Source: Ohtaekwangia sp035628875 (lineage in GTDB: Bacteria > Bacteroidota > Bacteroidia > Cytophagales > Cyclobacteriaceae). From it: a stretch of DNA of 64,000 nt. The DNA lies in the NCBI GenBank assembly GCA_035628875.1, contig DASPIZ010000109.1:3434-67433 (forward strand), read 5' to 3'. Under the pieces are notes generated by a model, which searched no databases, had not been told where the DNA came from, and saw only the letters and a program-made list of their open reading frames with translations. A program made the position numbers and the translations under genes. Shown here in pieces: positions 1 to 8,017 of the stretch (within the stretch, counting starts at the first letter, position 1; each line of letters opens with the position of its first letter).

Positions 1-110
1 AGACTTTTGCCCGCAAGCATAAAGTCACCCGTAGACTTTACTTTTCTGCCCGCCCAGACGCCGATCAGAACCGTGAGAATCAGGTATAAAATAACAAAGG
101 CGAGTAACAA
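1..110 (-). CDS. Sodium:solute symporter (SSS family), N-terminal fragment
   Basis: Only the first 36 or so codons lie in the window; the gene runs off the left edge. The translation starts at a probable TTG at 110. An in-frame stop lies a few codons upstream and there is no ATG before the conserved part. It gives a hydrophobic first helix (LLAFVILYLILTVLIGVW) followed by AGRKVKSTGDFMLAGKSL. That pattern, a first TM helix and then a '(D/E)F(L/M)LAG(R/K)SL' loop, is the classic start of the sodium/solute symporter family, which includes the PutP, SGLT and acetate types. The substrate cannot be told from this piece. It lies on the same strand as the DUF5777 and YceI genes upstream. Confidence 0.75.
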   Translation of the reverse strand, partial: MLLAFVILYLILTVLIGVWAGRKVKSTGDFMLAGKS

Positions 111-176
111 GCTTCTTAACTTTTATCCGGACGATCAATATACCAATATACTTAAGGATCAGTCCTCCGGACAAAG

Positions 177-1061
177 TTATTCTTTATCTTGTTTGAATTG
201 AAATGTGCGTGTTACATTAAAACCAAAATGAATATCACCATCAAAAAAGTTGTCTGTTGTTTCTGTGATAAAGGCACGCTCTGTTAAGCCTACAGCATTC
301 GTAAATACCAGTTGAAATACGTGACCACCTGTTTCAATGTCGACGCCTATTCCAAACGCATTTTGGTAAGGAGAATCATCTTTCATACTGAGATTATGAT
401 AGTACTCGGTAGTGAGTGCTAAACTTGGGGTCAGTTTTAACCTTCCACCAACACCGAGCGCAAATTGGTTATTTTCTTCCAGGGCAGGTTCAACATAATT
501 TTTATGAATCATGGTTGGCATAAGTTGCAATGATAAGGCCGTGCTCATTTTGCGCGCCATCAGTAATTGGGCAGTATAACTTATCCTGTCAGTACTTTTA
601 AAATCAGGAGATACTTCATGGTTCTTCCGGGGTGAAAACTTGTAAGCCATACCGCCCAGTGCCGTCAGTGAAAAAGGAAAAGAAGACGCCCCTTCACGTT
701 GTCTGAGTACACGGTATTTGGCATAGCCATCCAGCGTTTTATCCGTCGAGTTTCTGCCAATACTTACCGACAGGTTGTCGGTGATTCCATAATCCAGGCC
801 AAGCCGCACAAGCGCATCATCAAATCCATACATTTCATACCAACCACTGTTTATCCTGCCAAATCGATGAGCAAAAATAAATTCCAATGTCCCACCCGGC
901 TTGGTTTCCATTGAATGCCCGTTGATAATTCGCGTACCTTTAAAAGTGGCGATTGTATAATCGGTTTCCGGTTCCTTATTCTGCTCCATTTCCCTGAGCA
1001 GATCTTCCTGGCCATAGACGCCATATGTAGTAAGGAGGAAAATGAGTGTAAGCTTTCTCAT
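177..1061 (-). CDS. DUF5777 family outer-membrane beta-barrel protein
   Basis: About 294 residues. The chosen ATG (1061) starts a clean signal peptide, MRKLTLIFLLTTYGVYGQ. An upstream start would overlap the YceI gene. The mature part opens with YTIATFKGTRIINGHSMET, then GGTLEFIFAHRFGRIN and RLGLDYGITDNLSVSIGR. These alternating amphipathic strands are the hallmark of the DUF5777 family, which I recall as secreted or outer-membrane barrels of Bacteroidota with no settled biochemical role. It ends in an aromatic-rich strand, as expected of a barrel. It sits 7 nt downstream of the YceI gene, so the two are probably cotranscribed. YceI with DUF5777 suggests a small envelope module, perhaps linked to redox or lipid-ligand handling; that link is inference. 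Confidence 0.75.
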   Translation of the reverse strand: MRKLTLIFLLTTYGVYGQEDLLREMEQNKEPETDYTIATFKGTRIINGHSMETKPGGTLEFIFAHRFGRINSGWYEMYGFDDALVRLGLDYGITDNLSVSIGRNSTDKTLDGYAKYRVLRQREGASSFPFSLTALGGMAYKFSPRKNHEVSPDFKSTDRISYTAQLLMARKMSTALSLQLMPTMIHKNYVEPALEENNQFALGVGGRLKLTPSLALTTEYYHNLSMKDDSPYQNAFGIGVDIETGGHVFQLVFTNAVGLTERAFITETTDNFFDGDIHFGFNVTRTFQFKQDKE

Positions 1062-1068
1062 AAATATA

Positions 1069-1629
1069 TTATAATGGACTATATAGAAATTCAACTGTTA
1101 CTTCTACTTCTTCTGAAATATTTTGCCACACTACCTGTGGTATGGTTATATTATAATCAGCAAGCTTTACCTTGAATTTGGATTTCATGATAACATTTCT
1201 TCCTTTCACCTCAACAGTTCCTGTCATCGAAGCATCCCTGGTAACACCGTGGATAAAAAGCCTTCCATCCGCTTTTACTTTTTGAATACCACCCTTCTGG
1301 ATGTCGAATCCGATAAGATTACCTACGAACGTGGCTTTCGGATATTTATCCGACTCTAAAAACTTCTCATTAAAATGTACCTGCATTAGTTTTTTTTCGA
1401 ACTCGAAGTCACGTACTTTAATAAGAAATGCAATTTCATTTTTCCGGACATCGAAGATGCTGGTCACATTTTTATTTTCGGCTGAAATATCTTCGATGAT
1501 ACCGTCTGAAAAGAACTTCACGTCGGATGTCTCAGCATAAAAGCGAACCTGTGCAACAATCCTCGTATCTGCCAGAAAACCGAATAATATCAGAAATAAA
1601 ATTTTAAGCAAAGGGAAGTTATCCTTCAT
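1069..1629 (-). CDS. YceI family periplasmic protein
   Basis: 186 residues from the ATG at 1629, with a signal peptide (MKDNFPLLKILFLILFGF, cleavage near IVAQ). The body matches the YceI fold: a beta-barrel lipocalin-like domain in which long acyl or isoprenoid chains bind. Visible blocks are VRFYAETSDVKFFSDG, KNEIAFLIKVRDFEFEKKLM, FLESDKYPKATFVGNL and a C-terminal IPQVVWQNISEEVEVTVEF. The 'ESDKYPKATF' block is diagnostic of the family. It heads a two-gene unit with the DUF5777 barrel, 7 nt apart. Ligand and partner are not visible in the sequence. Confidence 0.85.
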   Translation of the reverse strand: MKDNFPLLKILFLILFGFLADTRIVAQVRFYAETSDVKFFSDGIIEDISAENKNVTSIFDVRKNEIAFLIKVRDFEFEKKLMQVHFNEKFLESDKYPKATFVGNLIGFDIQKGGIQKVKADGRLFIHGVTRDASMTGTVEVKGRNVIMKSKFKVKLADYNITIPQVVWQNISEEVEVTVEFLYSPL

Positions 1630-1846
1630 GCGTAAATCAGGTTTGGTCAAAGGGGGTCTCTTTTTATACAGGATCTTAATGTATCACTAAAATCACAATA
1701 TTTAAATTAATGTCATTTAGTTAAATACTGTTTATACGCAGGACGAGAAAATGATTCAAAAGGAAGCCTCTTGTGCATAATTCTGAAAAAAAATCTGGTA
1801 AGATGATCTGTGATGGAAGGATCGTCAATAAAGAGGGTTGGCCTGT

Positions 1847-1912
1847 AAAATGAAAATCCCCCGAAATCCTTGATCTCGGGGGACAATCACTGTCTATAGT
1901 TGGCTTTAATCT
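1847..1912 (-). ncRNA. Candidate small RNA, copy 1 of a tandem structured element
   Basis: Read on the minus strand, the element starts with a 22-nt block (1891-1912) identical to one in copy 2. It then has a hairpin with a perfect 8-bp stem (1857-1864 with 1876-1883, 11-nt loop) and a broken run of T (TTTTCATTTTA) typical of an intrinsic terminator. A -7-like TATCTTTA (1918-1925) lies 5 nt upstream of the conserved block. The -33 element is poor. Short leader, hairpin and U-run together look like a compact small RNA or an attenuator. No matching known RNA family comes to mind. The alternative is a terminator with a conserved preamble. Confidence 0.45.
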
Positions 1913-2012
1913 TGAGTTAAAGATATCAGCCATTTATAAACTTACCATTGTCTTATCGTTCAGTTTAAATAATGCGTAGATAAAATGCTTTTTTAGCAGA
2001 TAAACAGAAAGG

Positions 2013-2082
2013 CCATAAAAGTGACAATCCCCCAAAGTACTCGACTAAGGGGGATTGTCATGTCTATAGTTGGCTTTAATCT
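2013..2082 (-). ncRNA. Candidate small RNA, copy 2 of a tandem structured element
   Basis: The minus-strand block 2061-2082 (AGATTAAAGCCAACTATAGA and two more bases) is identical to that of copy 1. It is followed by a perfect 12-bp hairpin (2022-2033 with 2049-2060, 15-nt loop) and CTTTTATGG. The 5' end coincides with the start predicted from a near-consensus Bacteroidota promoter just upstream (2087-2117). The transcript would be about 65-70 nt. The two copies share the leader, a C5/G5 core in the stem and the flank after the T-run. Their loops and outer stems differ, which argues for a conserved structure rather than a recent plain duplication. A terminator of the small membrane-protein gene just upstream is the main alternative. 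Confidence 0.5.
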
Positions 2083-2086
2083 GTTT

Positions 2087-2117
2087 CAAATATAAAATAA
2101 AGAAATATTAAAACAAC
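2087..2117 (-). promoter_or_regulatory. Bacteroidota-type promoter for small-RNA copy 2
   Basis: On the minus strand, GTTG (2114-2117) is followed by exactly 19 nt and then TATATTTG (2087-2094). This matches the Bacteroidota housekeeping pattern TTTG-N19-TAnnTTTG with one mismatch in the -33 element. The predicted start falls at about 2080-2083, the first bases of the conserved 22-nt block. The promoter sits in the gap right after the stop codon of the small membrane-protein gene, so it would drive an independent transcript. Confidence 0.5.
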
Positions 2118-2128
2118 CGATTTTCAGA

Positions 2129-2335
2129 CTAATTTTTTTCCCGGGTAAGCGAATCTGTTTCTTGATTTTGAATTGATGTTGTGTCTTGTGAATGATACGC
2201 GTCTTGAATCCGTGTTTTCAATTGAGGTTTACCGCCCGGAAAGGTAGTCCTCCTGGCAATGTCATAACTGACATAGAAAAGCAGTAATAAAAACAACAAC
2301 GTAGCCAACATGAACATTTTTTTTGATTTATTCAT
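2129..2335 (-). CDS. Small single-pass membrane protein, unknown function
   Basis: 68 residues. A basic N terminus (MNKSKKM) is followed by one strong hydrophobic helix (FMLATLLFLLLLFYVSYDIA, about residues 8-27), then RRTTFPGGKPQLKTRI and a polar tail rich in Q, T, D and S. It could be an inner-membrane anchor with a periplasmic tail. The gene starts 10 nt after the stop of the MFS-HEAT-cNMP protein and is on the same strand, so the two are probably one operon; a role alongside that protein is inference. I do not recognise a family. Confidence 0.6.
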   Translation of the reverse strand: MNKSKKMFMLATLLFLLLLFYVSYDIARRTTFPGGKPQLKTRIQDAYHSQDTTSIQNQETDSLTREKN

Positions 2336-2345
2336 GGTTCAAAAG

Positions 2346-5300
2346 TTAAATATATTCCAACACCTGGTCAGCCAGTTTTACATTGTCTGCTAACAATTCA
2401 TAAAATTGATCCTTATGAAACTTAACAATAATTACATCTGTCCGGGCTTTGATCAGGTTGGTATTGATATAATTTGGCATCGCTAACATTTCTCCAATAA
2501 ACTGACCTTCAGTAAATTCCGCCACCTCAACACCACGTTGGTAATATGCCACAACACCACTTACAAGGACATAAAAATCATTGTTTGATTTTTCATCCAA
2601 TCCCAGTATCGTTCCTTCTTTCAACCGTTGTTCTTCGCTGATATCTGCAAGCGCTGCGAGTATAACCCCAGGGACTTTTTCAAAGACGTTGATTTTTTCA
2701 AAGAATAACACCTTTTCAAAACGCATCATCTTCCTTGATTGAATAATAATAATATCGAGCTCCCTTTTGGCACTCAGCCCCAATCGATTTGTGTTCAGGT
2801 GATATTCATCGGCGCTGATCTGGAACAATGCCCACGCAGAAACCTCACGCACCAACGGGTCCGGATTAAACAATTGTGCGATCAGATCCAGTTTAAAATC
2901 AGTAATCTGCAGAATACCAATCTGAAAAAGAACACAGGCTTTTGTCCATCGGTTCGATTGCGTAAAATCCCGGTTAATCAAAAACTTCAATACGAGTTTA
3001 GAATCTAAACGAACCCGCGGATAAAAGTATTCAAGTCTACCTATCCGTTCGTGGTCCGTCAGGTCATCCAATAAGGGAATTACGCGCTGCTTCAATTGTT
3101 CTGATAAAAAGACATCAAGAAGCTCAATGGCATAGGTTATCCCTTCCGTTGTTCCACTGTCAATATTCTCTTTCACCAGTTGAATAGAACGTGTATCGTA
3201 TAACATGGTGAGCAACATATAGATGTGCTCGATATCACTTTGAATTTCTGCACGCAGAGAAGCTTTTATTGCCTCACTGAACCCTTCATCACCTACTTCA
3301 TGAATAGCACTCAGGTTCCAGCTGATGTCAGCTATATCGGCTTCAATTGCATATTTGATTCGTGTGATCTGCGATACCCCAGCCTTAAACCCGCACTCGC
3401 CCAACGAAAGTAACACCTGCGATACGACCACCTTGTTCGGGTAATCCATTTTATTCCACAGAATCTCTCTCGCACGTTGTCCTCCGATTCGTCCGATTAC
3501 CTGAACAATCTTCAGCATCATTTGTGTACTTTGTCCACTCCGGTAAAATGCCGCATCAAGGTTTGGAAGCGTTTCTGCTCCCATTAATACAAGCGCGCTA
3601 ACGGCCTGGTTGCTGTACACCGGGCTAACCAGATTTTCAATAACTGAGTTTATTACTTCTGAGGATCTTTTTTTGATCGAAGTTTGAATTGCCGTACTTC
3701 GGACTTTTGGTTCATTATCGTTTAGTAATTCCAACAAAAATGATGTGTTCTGATCTTGCGGTGTATGCAACAAGAGCTCAGCCGCATACTGCCGGTCATT
3801 GGGATTGGTTGATCGGGTCAGGTTGCGAATTCTAGTCTTGGATACTTCTCCCCCATGCTGTAGCATCATCTGCAGATCTGCCTTGCTCAAAATATTTTTA
3901 TTACCCGATACTCCCCTGGTCGGATCAATACGAATCACATACTGGTCCGAAACGGAAAGTCCCTTCAGTTCATTTACTTTTTCGTTGGCATAACCCCTGA
4001 TCACCTCATCGTGATTCTTAATCATGCTGTTTAACCACAGGGGCACCTGTGCAGCATTAATTTTCTGCAATAATTTGAACGAAAATACGGCGGTTCCAGG
4101 CGCTGTATTCAATAACCGATCTTGCAGCGTTGTTGTAATCTTGGTATAACCCTTTTCCAATTTATCTTGTTGCACATCAGTACTTTCCAGTTTTAACCGG
4201 ATCTTGTTTCTATACCCGAGATACATCTTGTTGACGATAATAAGATAAATCACCGACAAGAGCAGCATGAAAGCGGAGATGTGGATAAGGGTGAAGAATG
4301 GAAACAACGCCAATCCAAAAATTAAAAGACCACCAATGAAGCGTGATCCTTCGTTTACCAGTCCTTCGATCTTCGATTGAATATTGAACCTTAGTTTATT
4401 TTCGAGTGGAATAAAGAATAATTTAAAAACCGGATTTTCGAGCGAGTCACGCAATGTCCAGTTGAGTAACCGGTTTAATGAGATGAATAAGAAGAAGTAA
4501 ATAAAGCCTGTAGGTGCGATCGATTTATCGAAACCAAAGACATTGCCCATAATAATTGAGCCGGCGGAGAACACCCCCATAATGATGGGTAAAATAAAAA
4601 GCGAAATCCTTAAACCATAGTTGTTGATAATTCTTTGGTTTACAAAAGTTTGCATGATCAAACTAATACCATAAACCGCACCGGTAAAAAACGAATTGAA
4701 ATTTGTCAGCTCACGTTCATTCGGATATTGCTCCTTTACAAGATGCTGGAAGGAATACTGGCTCATCACAAACATCACCATGGACACCATGAGGAAAACG
4801 GTAAGCATAATAATATACTTGTCGCCGAAAAGGTTTCTCCATCTAGTCTGCCGGCGTATTAAGGTTCCAAATTCACGCGGATCATTTTTGGAAACTGTAA
4901 ATGAAGTGGCGATTAAAATCAGCAGGATGCTTACTATAAAAATGCTGGAGGCACAAACCAACAGGTAATTGGCCGTGTCGTGAATGATCTCGGTAGTTAA
5001 CGGGATGGCTACCAGGGTGGTGATGATGGCTGCAATTAATTGCCCTGTATCGATCCACCCAATGATTCGCTTTGACTGCCTGAAATTAAAAAGACGACCA
5101 AATATGCCCCAGAAGCTTAAAAGTAATACGGCTGTCATTGGCCCGCTCATCGTATACAATGCAAAGACAAACGTGTCCTGCTTGTTTGGATCACCGAACT
5201 TAAGTAGTGAGAACACGGTGATGGTAAAGGCAAAGATTAAAAGTACGCTCACCAGGGCAATGCTGGTAAATCGTACGCGGCTTTGAAAAAAAGAAAAGAT

Positions 5301-5504
5301 AGCAGTTGTAATGATTCCCAACACCCCGGCAATAAGAAAGGCCCGATCAAGCTGATCACCTAATCTGTTGAGGAACATCGAATCAGCGGTTACCTGATAC
5401 GTCGCGATGAATACCCCCATAAAAAACCCTGTGCAAAGCATGATCAGGATCTGCTTTTGCTCTTGTGTTTTGAACGTCAAGGCGTGAGTCAGGGGATTAG
5501 CCAT
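2346..5504 (-). CDS. MFS / nucleotide-translocase-like protein with HEAT repeats and a cyclic-nucleotide-binding domain
   Basis: 1052 residues in three parts. Residues 1 to about 440 hold about 12 hydrophobic helices of an MFS or TLC (ATP/ADP translocase)-like transporter, for example LIMLCTGFFMGVFIATYQ and AFLIAGVLGIITTAIFSFF. Residues about 450-900 hold HEAT-like helical repeats, for example 'YAAELLLHTPQDQNTSFLLE' followed by LLNDNEPKVRSTAIQTSI. The last 120 or so residues form a cNMP-binding beta-roll with VLVSGVVAYYQRGVEVAEF and GQFIGEMLAMP. I expect an inner-membrane transporter-like sensor whose cytoplasmic C terminus senses a nucleotide and whose HEAT part binds a partner. The substrate is unknown. 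The small membrane protein downstream shares its operon. Confidence 0.8.
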   Translation of the reverse strand: MANPLTHALTFKTQEQKQILIMLCTGFFMGVFIATYQVTADSMFLNRLGDQLDRAFLIAGVLGIITTAIFSFFQSRVRFTSIALVSVLLIFAFTITVFSLLKFGDPNKQDTFVFALYTMSGPMTAVLLLSFWGIFGRLFNFRQSKRIIGWIDTGQLIAAIITTLVAIPLTTEIIHDTANYLLVCASSIFIVSILLILIATSFTVSKNDPREFGTLIRRQTRWRNLFGDKYIIMLTVFLMVSMVMFVMSQYSFQHLVKEQYPNERELTNFNSFFTGAVYGISLIMQTFVNQRIINNYGLRISLFILPIIMGVFSAGSIIMGNVFGFDKSIAPTGFIYFFLFISLNRLLNWTLRDSLENPVFKLFFIPLENKLRFNIQSKIEGLVNEGSRFIGGLLIFGLALFPFFTLIHISAFMLLLSVIYLIIVNKMYLGYRNKIRLKLESTDVQQDKLEKGYTKITTTLQDRLLNTAPGTAVFSFKLLQKINAAQVPLWLNSMIKNHDEVIRGYANEKVNELKGLSVSDQYVIRIDPTRGVSGNKNILSKADLQMMLQHGGEVSKTRIRNLTRSTNPNDRQYAAELLLHTPQDQNTSFLLELLNDNEPKVRSTAIQTSIKKRSSEVINSVIENLVSPVYSNQAVSALVLMGAETLPNLDAAFYRSGQSTQMMLKIVQVIGRIGGQRAREILWNKMDYPNKVVVSQVLLSLGECGFKAGVSQITRIKYAIEADIADISWNLSAIHEVGDEGFSEAIKASLRAEIQSDIEHIYMLLTMLYDTRSIQLVKENIDSGTTEGITYAIELLDVFLSEQLKQRVIPLLDDLTDHERIGRLEYFYPRVRLDSKLVLKFLINRDFTQSNRWTKACVLFQIGILQITDFKLDLIAQLFNPDPLVREVSAWALFQISADEYHLNTNRLGLSAKRELDIIIIQSRKMMRFEKVLFFEKINVFEKVPGVILAALADISEEQRLKEGTILGLDEKSNNDFYVLVSGVVAYYQRGVEVAEFTEGQFIGEMLAMPNYINTNLIKARTDVIIVKFHKDQFYELLADNVKLADQVLEYI

Positions 5505-5628
5505 AGTATTAGGTTAAAAAACTGCGCATGTTATTCATGCGGTGTGTGAGCTAAGCTTTGGGTGTGCACCAATAAAAAGCCCTATTCAAGCGAAATGGGT
5601 TTTGGCTATACCAAATATAAAAACAAAA

Positions 5629-5648
5629 AACCGGCTTTTGAACCGGTT
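5629..5648 (-). terminator. Intrinsic terminator after the ompH-like gene
   Basis: AACCGG (5629-5634) pairs with CCGGTT (5643-5648). On the minus strand the hairpin is followed by a long T-rich run, and it lies 25 nt after the stop of the OmpH-like gene. The plus-strand side also has T-rich sequence (TTCTTTTTC). Confidence 0.7.
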
Positions 5649-5672
5649 CTTTTTCTCAGCAACTTGCATGTA

Positions 5673-6284
5673 TTATTTTACAGCAGTAGTATCGGCTTTC
5701 GGGCCTGCTTTTTCCTGCTTATATTCTTCATTCAGTCCTTTTATTACATCTTGTGAAATATCAAGCGCTTCATTTACATGAAGTACGTCACTTGTTGGAT
5801 CATACTTTAGCACAACCTGTAATCCTTTTTCCTTTCCGTATTTGTCGAGGAAAGCGGTCACACGGTCATATAATTCCCGGTTCAGCTTGGATTCTTCCTG
5901 CATTAATTGCTGGCTAAGGCTTTGCTGATAAAGCTGAAGATTCTGCTGTTTTTTAGTCAGGTCTTCTTCCGTTGCTTTTACCTGGCCAAGCGTCATGCTG
6001 TTTACATTGCGTTGGTATGCTGCAATTTCATTTTGCAGGCCCTGCGCCCGGTTCCGGAAATCCTGGTCCATTTTCTGGGTTTTTACTTCCAGTTCTTCCC
6101 GGCTTACCTTTAGATAATCATAATATTTTAACACCGTATCAGAATTGATGTAGGCTATACTTAGATCACCTTGCTGACTTGCAACAGTTGTCGTAGTCGA
6201 TTTATTGTCAGCAAAATGCAGGTAAAACAGAACCGCCACCGCTACCAGCAGGACGATATTTAAAATCAAAGACAAATTCTTCAT
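5673..6284 (-). CDS. OmpH/Skp family periplasmic chaperone
   Basis: 203 residues from the ATG at 6284. An upstream in-frame start is only a TTG. An N-terminal membrane anchor or signal (LSLILNIVLLVAVAVLFYL) is followed by GDLSIAYINSDTVLKYYDYL, the 'IAYINSD' start typical of OmpH. Then come about 90 residues of charged coiled coil (EELEVKTQKMDQDFRNRA ... KKQQNLQLYQQSLSQQL), the tentacle region of Skp. Skp binds unfolded outer-membrane proteins in the periplasm and delivers them to the BAM machinery. In many Bacteroidota ompH genes sit beside bamA; here it is alone, so it is probably one of several paralogues. A terminator follows. Confidence 0.85.
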   Translation of the reverse strand: MKNLSLILNIVLLVAVAVLFYLHFADNKSTTTTVASQQGDLSIAYINSDTVLKYYDYLKVSREELEVKTQKMDQDFRNRAQGLQNEIAAYQRNVNSMTLGQVKATEEDLTKKQQNLQLYQQSLSQQLMQEESKLNRELYDRVTAFLDKYGKEKGLQVVLKYDPTSDVLHVNEALDISQDVIKGLNEEYKQEKAGPKADTTAVK

Positions 6285-6394
6285 TAGGGGGTTCAAGTTA
6301 AGGTCGCAAATATAATAGGCAATTAGCGATTAACGGTTACCTCCGAACAGAATTCTGCCTGCCCTGAATCGGGAATGTATCCGATAATCTTACT

Positions 6395-6955
6395 TTACAT
6401 TTCTTCGTCCTCAGTTTGAAACGAATAAAAAGTTTGATCCAGGGACAAGGTGTCTTCATTGAAGTCTTTGACGAACCGTTGAATCACCTCGTTGGTTATT
6501 TTTTCGCGATGCAGCCCCACATCCAGCCCGACGCCAAATTCGGATTCAGCATCCAGATCGACGTGTTCCTGCACTTTTACAGCTTCATCTTCTTCCAGTT
6601 CCATGATTACTTCGGCCATAAATAGTCCGATTTCTTCTTCCTTTGGATCCAAAGTTTCCAGGTTCCCATTTTCGTCTTCCGCATACGTGATCTTTTTGTA
6701 ATCCGGAAAATGTGCTGAAGCACGTTGTTCGGCAATCTCATACAGTTCACTTTCATGCTCCAGGCGAAGCGTATAGATAACGGTATCGTAGATTACTTCC
6801 CGGTCTTCAAACTTTCCGATAAAATACAGATGGGCGTATTCGTCAGATGTTTCATCCTCCTCGTCAAGCAGGTAAGAAAGTCCTTTCTCTTTCATCCGAA
6901 GACGGTATTCCTGGATTGTCTGCGGATCGAACCCTTTATTATTAATTGTTTGCAT
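6395..6955 (-). CDS. Conserved acidic cytoplasmic protein, unknown function
   Basis: 186 residues, no signal peptide or membrane helix, strongly acidic (for example KGLSYLLDEEDETSDEYAH, DPKEEEIGLFMAEVIMELEE, EEDEAVKVQEHVDL). The middle part, HLYFIGKFEDREVIYDTVIY followed by TLRLEHESELYEIAEQRA, looks like a compact alpha/beta domain. I do not recognise the family. Codon use resembles the neighbours, the reading frame is long and clean, and it is flanked by same-strand genes. I therefore take it as a real cytosolic protein, possibly a small binding or adaptor protein. Confidence 0.7.
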   Translation of the reverse strand: MQTINNKGFDPQTIQEYRLRMKEKGLSYLLDEEDETSDEYAHLYFIGKFEDREVIYDTVIYTLRLEHESELYEIAEQRASAHFPDYKKITYAEDENGNLETLDPKEEEIGLFMAEVIMELEEDEAVKVQEHVDLDAESEFGVGLDVGLHREKITNEVIQRFVKDFNEDTLSLDQTFYSFQTEDEEM

Positions 6956-7079
6956 AGCGTTTTTTAACTTTTGAAGTTAAGGAAACCAGAACCGACAGGG
7001 CTGAATATAATGCTTAAGGCGATGCGGCCTAAAGACAAAGCAAAAAATCCGAAATTTTAATGCCACCCCGCGATGTTTT

Positions 7080-7601
7080 CTAGCTGGCGGGTTCTTTAAA
7101 CCATTCAGCATACATCGGATAATTTTTAGCAGTCCGTTGTATAACGGCTTTCATTTCTGCTGAAATCGCCTTTACTTTTTTCGCCGGCATGCCCGCGTAA
7201 ATGCTTCCAGACTCTACCACAGTCCCAGCCAACACGACCGCTCCGGCGGCAATTACTACGTCGCTTTCGATCACCGCATCGTCCATAATAATGGCACCCA
7301 TACCGATCAGCACGTTGTCTGATATTGTGCAGCCGTGCACAATAGCATTATGCGCAATTGAAACATTATTGCCAATTCGGGTAGCCGACTTTTGGTAAGT
7401 TCCGTGAATCACAGCACCATCCTGGATGTTGGTATTGTTTCCGATCGTGATCGCATTTACATCGCCCCGCACCACAGCGTTAAACCAAACCGTGCAGTTA
7501 TCTCCCATCACCACCTCGCCTACTACGGTGGCATTATCGGCCAGAAAGCAGTTCAATCCAAAGCGGGGTTTATAACCGCGTACTGTTCTAATCAGCGCCA
7601 T
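7080..7601 (-). CDS. Gamma carbonic anhydrase / hexapeptide-repeat (left-handed beta-helix) protein
   Basis: 173 residues from the ATG at 7601 (MALIRTVRGYKPRFG). A longer frame to 7718 adds 39 residues with no family match. The body is a run of hexapeptide turns (NATVVGEVVMGDNCTVWFNA, VVRGDVNAITIGNNTNIQDG, SDVVIAAGAVVLAGTVVESG) forming a left-handed beta-helix. Histidines at VIHGT, SIAHNAIVHG match the metal site of gamma-class carbonic anhydrases. RGDVNAITIG and the closing YAGMPAKKVK are characteristic. Such proteins are trimers with Zn or Fe between subunits; many homologues (YrdA, CaiE, PaaY) have weak or no anhydrase activity, so the reaction is tentative. Confidence 0.85.
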   Translation of the reverse strand: MALIRTVRGYKPRFGLNCFLADNATVVGEVVMGDNCTVWFNAVVRGDVNAITIGNNTNIQDGAVIHGTYQKSATRIGNNVSIAHNAIVHGCTISDNVLIGMGAIIMDDAVIESDVVIAAGAVVLAGTVVESGSIYAGMPAKKVKAISAEMKAVIQRTAKNYPMYAEWFKEPAS

Positions 7602-8017
7602 ATCACTCAATGTAATGGGGCGAAAATACAGGTTATTCAGTTCATCGTCCAAAGTTCGAAGTTCAGAATAGTGATTATATTCAAAATTGCATAGCGTTCG
7701 TCTGATTTGAGATAACATAATTCATAAAGAAGCTTGGATTCTCGCAGAACGCATTTTAATAGTAAGCAACGGTTGTTGCTGGAACCTGTTAGGGCAAAGC
7801 TTATTCAAGCCATACATTGAGTAATGTGATTACAACTCATTATCAATCAACGTATTTAACGTACTTGGTTAAAGTTGCCGGAGGCAAAAAATACAGGTGA
7901 ACCGTCAACAAAATATCACGCAAACTATGCAGAAAAAAACTTCATCGATACCCTGACAAGATGTCATTAATCGCGAAAGTTTAATATTTTTGTGTTTTGA
8001 AATCATCGAAATTTGAA
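7602..8017. other. Divergent intergenic region between the gamma-CA gene and miaB
   Basis: About 416 bp without a convincing gene. On the plus strand TATTTTTG (7985-7992) fits the Bacteroidota -7 pattern TAnnTTTG 25 nt before the miaB ATG, but I cannot see a matching TTTG 19 nt upstream. On the minus strand a weak TTTG/TATTTTCG pair lies upstream of the carbonic-anhydrase gene with an over-long spacer. No hairpin or repeat stands out in the rest. Confidence 0.4.

Larger units (their letters stand above)
1651..2128. other. 478-bp gap holding two tandem structured elements
   Basis: No convincing coding region lies here. A 70-codon minus-strand reading frame (1721-1933) runs straight through the copy 1 hairpin and has no recognisable composition or signal. 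The part from 1651 to about 1839, upstream of yceI, is AT-rich and shows no clear -33/-7 pair to my eye. The rest is taken up by the two small-RNA-like elements and the AT-rich spacer between them (1913-2010). Confidence 0.6.

Noticed and set aside
1721..1933. 70-codon minus-strand frame across the first small-RNA-like element
   Set aside because: It runs through the hairpin and has no signal, domain or codon pattern like the neighbours.
5576..5602. Second hairpin (AAAGCCC / GGGTTT) behind the OmpH terminator
   Set aside because: The pairing has a wobble on one strand and a mismatch on the other; too weak beside the clear hairpin at 5629-5648.
7602..7718. 39-residue N-terminal extension of the gamma carbonic anhydrase
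   Set aside because: The extension has no family match; the internal ATG at 7601 starts exactly where homologues begin (MALIRTVRGY).
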